From contig CAMVGI010000022.1 in the NCBI GenBank assembly GCA_947166955.1, forward strand, positions 1 through 10,620: a stretch of DNA of 10,620 nt, in the 5' to 3' direction. The position numbers were made by a program, and so were the translations under genes. Under the pieces are notes generated by a model, which saw only the letters and a list, made by a program, of their open reading frames with translations, searched no databases and had not been told where the DNA came from. Shown in pieces: positions 7,355 through 10,620 of the stretch. This DNA comes from an uncultured Clostridia bacterium (GTDB taxonomy: Bacteria > Bacillota_A > Clostridia > Oscillospirales > Oscillospiraceae). Every line of letters begins with the position of its first letter. Position 1 is the first letter of the stretch.

Positions 7355-7390
7355 TCTGGGACGAACGTCGAAATTTCTGGGACGAACGTC
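7355..7390 (-). promoter_or_regulatory. Paired direct repeat, candidate LytTR response-regulator binding site
   Basis: The 15-mer TCTGGGACGAACGTC occurs at 7355-7369 and again, identically, at 7376-7390, a 21-bp period (two helical turns). On the minus strand each copy contains GACGTTCGT, matching 8 of 9 positions of the described LytTR half-site consensus [TA][AC][CA]GTTN[AG][TG]. The half-sites lie about 45-52 and 66-73 bp upstream of the predicted minus-strand start, the usual place for AgrA/ComE-type activators. A divergent LytTR regulator gene begins 137 bp away. Each copy also contains a short dyad (GACG-AA-CGTC), so a different dimeric regulator is possible. Confidence 0.7.
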
Positions 7391-7464
7391 AAATCTCGGA
7401 GGCGGCGCACGCTGTCCGGGGACGGAAAAGCGAGCGCGTTTTGCGCGGTATTCCGCCGAATTTG

Positions 7465-7493
7465 TTGCTTTTTGGGGGAAATCGCGATATAAT
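7465..7493 (+). promoter_or_regulatory. Promoter of the LytTR/GHKL two-component operon
   Basis: A perfect TATAAT -10 box at 7488-7493 is preceded, at 17 bp, by a poor -35 (TTGCTT at 7465-7470). Predicted start is near 7500, about 27 nt before the regulator ATG, with AAGGAGG at 7513-7519 as the RBS. The 21-bp-period repeats end about 110 bp upstream of this start, farther than usual for direct activation by a LytTR protein. Confidence 0.6.
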
Positions 7494-7526
7494 AAAAGGA
7501 ATCTTTGCAGGCAAGGAGGCGTTTGG

Positions 7527-8279
7527 ATGAATATTGCGCTTGTTGACGATCTTCCGCGGGAGCTTGCGCGGCTTTCGGAAGTGATCGCCGAATACGCGTC
7601 CAAAAACCACGTCTCCGTGGACGTAAAGACCTTCCGCGGCGCGGAGGAGCTTCTTGCCGATTACCGCCCCCTGCAATATACGCTGATTTTCCTGGACATC
7701 TACATGGACGGCATGAGCGGCGTGGACGCCGCGAAAAGAATACGGGAGACCGACCGCGACACGCCGATCGTTTTTCTCACCACAAGTCCGGAGCACACCT
7801 TCGACGCCTTTGACGTCCACGCCTTTCAATATCTGCTCAAAACGCCGGACGACGCCGCGATGCGGCAGAATATCTACCGCGTTATGAACGAGATCGCCGC
7901 CATGACGCGCCCCGCGGGGGAGCAGACGCTCGCCTTTTCGGCGGAGGGCGCGGAGCAGAGCGTCGCCTATTCGGACGTCGTGTTTGTGTCGAGCGAGAAA
8001 AACTATGTCCAGATCACCGACCGCGCGCAAAACGTCTACCGCGCCCGCAAGACCTTTTCCGAGGTCTGCGCCGTTCTGGGGAAGGACGCCCGCTTTTTGC
8101 AGATCAACCGGGGCATCCTGATCAACATGGATCATATTACCGCGTTCGGAAAGGAGACCTGCGCGCTCTCCGGCGGCTATACCCTGCCCGTCAATGTGCG
8201 CGAGCAGAAGAAGCTGGACCAGATCCGGAAAAACTATGTGTTTTCCAGGCTGCACGGAAGGGGGGAGGCGGAGCGATGA
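7527..8279 (+). CDS. LytTR-family response regulator (AgrA/LytR type)
   Basis: 250 aa. The N-terminal receiver domain (about 1-120) has the acidic pair D7/D8, phospho-acceptor D57 in LIFLDIYMDGMSG, the switch Thr in VFLTTS (T85) and conserved K105. The usual Lys-Pro there is Lys-Thr-Pro (LLKTP), a small deviation. The C-terminal LytTR DNA-binding domain (about 135-245) has typical VVFVSSEKNYVQI and FLQINRGILINMDHI motifs. LytTR proteins bind paired direct repeats about two helical turns apart, exactly the pattern found upstream of the divergent operon. Start: AAGGAGG 7 nt upstream of ATG. It overlaps the kinase gene by 4 bp (ATGA), so the two are translationally coupled and form a cognate pair. 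In the family, phosphorylation promotes dimerisation and transcription activation. Confidence 0.95.
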   Translation: MNIALVDDLPRELARLSEVIAEYASKNHVSVDVKTFRGAEELLADYRPLQYTLIFLDIYMDGMSGVDAAKRIRETDRDTPIVFLTTSPEHTFDAFDVHAFQYLLKTPDDAAMRQNIYRVMNEIAAMTRPAGEQTLAFSAEGAEQSVAYSDVVFVSSEKNYVQITDRAQNVYRARKTFSEVCAVLGKDARFLQINRGILINMDHITAFGKETCALSGGYTLPVNVREQKKLDQIRKNYVFSRLHGRGEAER

Positions 8280-9646
8280 CGTTCGCGGACTTTATCATAC
8301 CGTTTCTTACCTATATGGCTTTGCTTCCGGCAATGATATTCTGCTACGCGCCGGTACAGAACCATCTCCGCTTTGCCCGCTCGCATATATTCGCGGCGCT
8401 GCTTGTGATGTGCGTTGCCTTTTCGGCCGTCTCAGCCCTTATGCAGCTCTATGTCGTCGGCGGCTTCAGCGTCGCGTACCTTATCGGCCTCATGCTCGTG
8501 TTTTTCACATACCACAAAACGCTTACGCTGCACGTCTCCCAATCGGCGACCATATTCCTGATGGCCTGCTCGTTCAGCACGTTTCTGAGCAACTTTTCCA
8601 TCATCTATGACGCTTTCCTGCATCCGGACGGGACCATCTCCGATTTCAGCCCGCAGGCATGCATTTTCCTGCTTGTATCCTTTTTCGCCTTCTATGCCCT
8701 TGCCTTTTTCCCCATGGCAAAATACGGCTCCTACATTTTGGACCATCTGCCGCAATCGCGCGTATGGCGCGCGACGGCGCTTGTCGCCGGCGTTTTCTTC
8801 CTGTTCAATCTGTGCATGATCGTCAAGCGCTACAGCACGCTCCATACCAACAAGGTCGGCACCGCTTACATCACGGTGATGATCATGATGTTCGTGCTGC
8901 TGATCCTGCTGTGCGTCATTCTTTACTACATCGTGAACGCGCTGATCCGAAAGGCGGAGGCGGAGGACAGGAACCGCATCTTCGAGATGCAGGAAAAGCA
9001 GTATGAATCCCTGCAGCGGTATCTTGACGCAGACGCCAAGGCGCGCCACGATTTCCGGCAGACGATCTGCACGCTCAAGGAACTGTCCTCCGAAAAGGAT
9101 CTTGCCGCCATCGACGCGTATCTCAGCCGCTATATCGAGACTCTGCCGCAAAAGGAAACGGCGGACTATTGCCGCGACCACGCCCTGAACGCGCTGCTGA
9201 ACCATTACGTCCGCAGAGCGGAGCAGGAGCATATCCGCACGGAGATTAAGACCGACCTTCCCGAAACGCTCTATATCGACAGCGTCGATCTGTGCTCCGT
9301 CATCGGCAACATTTTGGACAACGCCATCGCCGCCTGCCGCGACGTTCCGGAGGACAGGCGTTTTATCCGCCTTGTCGTATCCGAGGAGCAGGGCGGCGAA
9401 CTCTATATCGCGGCGTCCAACAGCTTCGGCGGGAAGCTCCGGCAGAAAAAAGGCCGCTACCTTTCCACCCATAAGGGCGGAAACGGCATCGGCCTTGCTT
9501 CCATCGCCGCCACAGCCGAACGCTATGGCGGTACGGCGGATTATTCGCATGATGACGACGCGTTTTATTCGGATGTCATGCTGGTGAATCGGAAGAACGC
9601 GGCGGAGGCGCTTGCGGCCGCGAAACAGTACGCGGAAAGGCGGTAG
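8276..9646 (+). CDS. GHKL-type sensor histidine kinase (AgrC-like), polytopic
   Basis: 456 aa. Six or seven hydrophobic helices fill residues 5-221 (about 5-24, 36-57, 64-80, 89-112, 126-147, 164-183, 198-221). A helical linker leads to the phospho-acceptor H258 in ARHDFRQTICTLKEL. The ATPase domain has the N-box IGNILDNAIAAC (N345, N349) and G-box GNGIGLASI (402-410), typical of AgrC/CitA-like GHKL kinases. There is no separate extracellular sensor domain, so the signal is probably sensed by the membrane helices. No AgrB/AgrD-like peptide-processing or peptide gene is visible, so the ligand is unknown. The membrane half is visibly less G+C-rich than the catalytic half. It phosphorylates, by inference, the overlapping LytTR regulator. 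Confidence 0.95.
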   Translation: MTFADFIIPFLTYMALLPAMIFCYAPVQNHLRFARSHIFAALLVMCVAFSAVSALMQLYVVGGFSVAYLIGLMLVFFTYHKTLTLHVSQSATIFLMACSFSTFLSNFSIIYDAFLHPDGTISDFSPQACIFLLVSFFAFYALAFFPMAKYGSYILDHLPQSRVWRATALVAGVFFLFNLCMIVKRYSTLHTNKVGTAYITVMIMMFVLLILLCVILYYIVNALIRKAEAEDRNRIFEMQEKQYESLQRYLDADAKARHDFRQTICTLKELSSEKDLAAIDAYLSRYIETLPQKETADYCRDHALNALLNHYVRRAEQEHIRTEIKTDLPETLYIDSVDLCSVIGNILDNAIAACRDVPEDRRFIRLVVSEEQGGELYIAASNSFGGKLRQKKGRYLSTHKGGNGIGLASIAATAERYGGTADYSHDDDAFYSDVMLVNRKNAAEALAAAKQYAERR

Positions 9647-9652
9647 ATAAAG

Positions 9653-10471
9653 ATGAAGTGTCCCTATTCCAGAAAGGAATCGCAGGCGGCGATTGATCTG
9701 TTCAAGACCGCCCTTTCCGAGCTGGATGCCGCGCTGCACGCCGCCGCGCAGCGGAAGGCGGCGCTGGAATACGAACTGGATCGCCTGCGCGGAAACGACA
9801 AGCTGGAACGTACGCTGAATGAGCTCCCGGTCAAGCAGCTCAAGGAAAAGGCCGGCTCGCTGCGCATCAAGCTGTTTCAGGACGCGGGCTTCAAGACGGT
9901 CGGAAGCATTTACCATTCCACTTCCGGACAGCTTCAGCGCATCAACGGCGTCGGCAAAGTGACCGCCGACGCCGCCCTGGACGCCGCGAAGCGGATACGA
10001 GACGACTTCGCCGAGCAGTATCCCGTCAAGGTGGAGCTTTCCCGGCGAACCGAAGAAACGGAGCGGCTGGTTTGCGACGCGCTTGCCTGCGCCGACGCCG
10101 CCGAAGCCCGCCGACAGGGGGAAAACCTTCTGGATCGGTACGGAAAACGTCTGGCGGAGGACATCAAGGCGGCGGAAAACGCGCAGGGCTTTTTTATGTG
10201 GATCATATCCGTCGAGAAGGACCAGCGCGCGGCGGTGCAGGCGGTGGAGGAGCTGTTCTCGTTTGAGGAGCAGGGCTTCATCGAGAAAGCGTGCGAACTG
10301 ACGGACGCCCTGTACGATGCGCTCTCGCTCGACGCCGATCGGGCATGGGACCGTTTTGAGCGCGACCGCGGCGAGCTGGAGGAGGTCCTGCGCCCGTTCC
10401 ACGCGATCCTCAGCGACCCCGTCGGAGAAGACAAAACGCCGATGCAAACGACGTGCGACGAAGAAAGCTGA
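9653..10471 (+). CDS. Stand-alone helix-hairpin-helix protein of unknown function
   Basis: 272 aa, mainly helical, with no signal peptide or membrane helix. Residues about 10-65 look like a charged helical or coiled-coil segment. Residues about 68-118 form a helix-hairpin-helix-like unit (KLFQDAGFKTVGSIYHST, then LQRINGVGKVTADAALDAAK), the motif by which HhH proteins contact the DNA backbone non-specifically. A long helical, acidic C-terminal region follows (about 128-255). Similar HhH segments accompany helicase domains in some Bacillota proteins, but no helicase motifs are present here, so this may be a detached domain or accessory protein. It starts 6 bp after the kinase stop with only a weak RBS (AAAGG, 12 nt upstream), consistent with coupling. 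Why a DNA-binding protein lies in a sensor operon is unclear. Confidence 0.78.
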   Translation: MKCPYSRKESQAAIDLFKTALSELDAALHAAAQRKAALEYELDRLRGNDKLERTLNELPVKQLKEKAGSLRIKLFQDAGFKTVGSIYHSTSGQLQRINGVGKVTADAALDAAKRIRDDFAEQYPVKVELSRRTEETERLVCDALACADAAEARRQGENLLDRYGKRLAEDIKAAENAQGFFMWIISVEKDQRAAVQAVEELFSFEEQGFIEKACELTDALYDALSLDADRAWDRFERDRGELEEVLRPFHAILSDPVGEDKTPMQTTCDEES

Positions 10472-10480
10472 AAACGAGTT

Positions 10481-10620
10481 ATGAAGAAGATATTGAAAAT
10501 TTTCCTGCTGCTGCTTCTGTGCGTGTGCGCCGCCGGATGCGCGGGAGCGCCGCAGAACGCGGAGCCTCCGGCTTCCGCCGCGGAGGTTTCCTATGCCGCG
10601 GCGGGCGTCAGCTACCTCGG
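10481..10620 (+). CDS. Lipoprotein, 5' end only, continues past window edge
   Basis: 46 codons are visible. A lipoprotein signal is evident: MKKILKIF, a Leu-rich core and CAAGC with C20 as the probable lipidated cysteine, then a Pro/Ala/Ser-rich linker (AGAPQNAEPPASAAEV). It begins 9 bp after the HhH gene stop, in the same direction, with a weak RBS. Nothing more can be said of its function. It could be a surface component or ligand-binding partner of the kinase system; that is an inference from position only. Confidence 0.75.
   Translation, partial: MKKILKIFLLLLLCVCAAGCAGAPQNAEPPASAAEVSYAAAGVSYL

Noticed and set aside
7391..7464. Search for further LytTR half-sites near the plus-strand promoter
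   Set aside because: No second ACGTTCGT-like pair is present in this segment; only GC-rich sequence without clear symmetry is seen.
8432..10447. 671-codon open frame on the minus strand
   Set aside because: It lies entirely antisense to the kinase and HhH genes, which have clear motifs and spacing. Its translation has no recognisable domain and is Arg/Val/Gly-rich, as expected from an antisense frame in G+C-rich DNA.

Overview
The window is G+C-rich, densely coding DNA, most likely from a Gram-positive anaerobe of the Bacillota (Clostridia, Oscillospiraceae-like). The grounds are strong AGGAGG-type ribosome binding sites, lipobox lipoproteins, SLH domains on a secreted subtilase, a GHKL kinase with a LytTR regulator, and LURP-one-related (LOR/YxjI) proteins. 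This assignment is an inference. I see no rRNA, tRNA, CRISPR array, insertion sequence or other mobile element.

Two divergent transcription units leave a 262-bp intergenic region at 7265-7526. The minus-strand unit runs leftward through seven genes: a cytosolic UshA/YunD-like 5'-nucleotidase family phosphoesterase (7264-5795), a zinc-ribbon membrane protein with an acidic/aromatic tail (5751-4891), a lipoprotein (4808-4188), a soluble LOR-domain protein (4109-3183), an unrecognised 167-aa protein (3101-2598), a four-TM LOR-domain protein (2591-1317) and an SLH-domain subtilisin-like protease that runs off the left edge (1295-1). Intergenic gaps are 6 to 82 bp. Two gaps hold strong GC hairpins without a proper U-tract, which may tune expression along the operon.

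The plus-strand unit encodes a LytTR response regulator (7527-8279), a GHKL sensor kinase overlapping it by 4 bp (8276-9646), a stand-alone helix-hairpin-helix protein (9653-10471) and the start of a second lipoprotein (10481 to the right edge).

The most informative signal is in the intergenic region. A perfect 15-bp direct repeat with a 21-bp period lies 4 bp upstream of a good sigma-A-like promoter for the minus-strand operon. On that strand each copy matches 8 of 9 positions of the LytTR half-site consensus. This suggests that the divergent LytTR regulator controls the phosphoesterase/LOR/protease operon, making the window one self-contained envelope-related signalling locus. The two LOR proteins also share a second motif upstream of their LOR domains, so they look like soluble and membrane-bound versions of one undescribed architecture.
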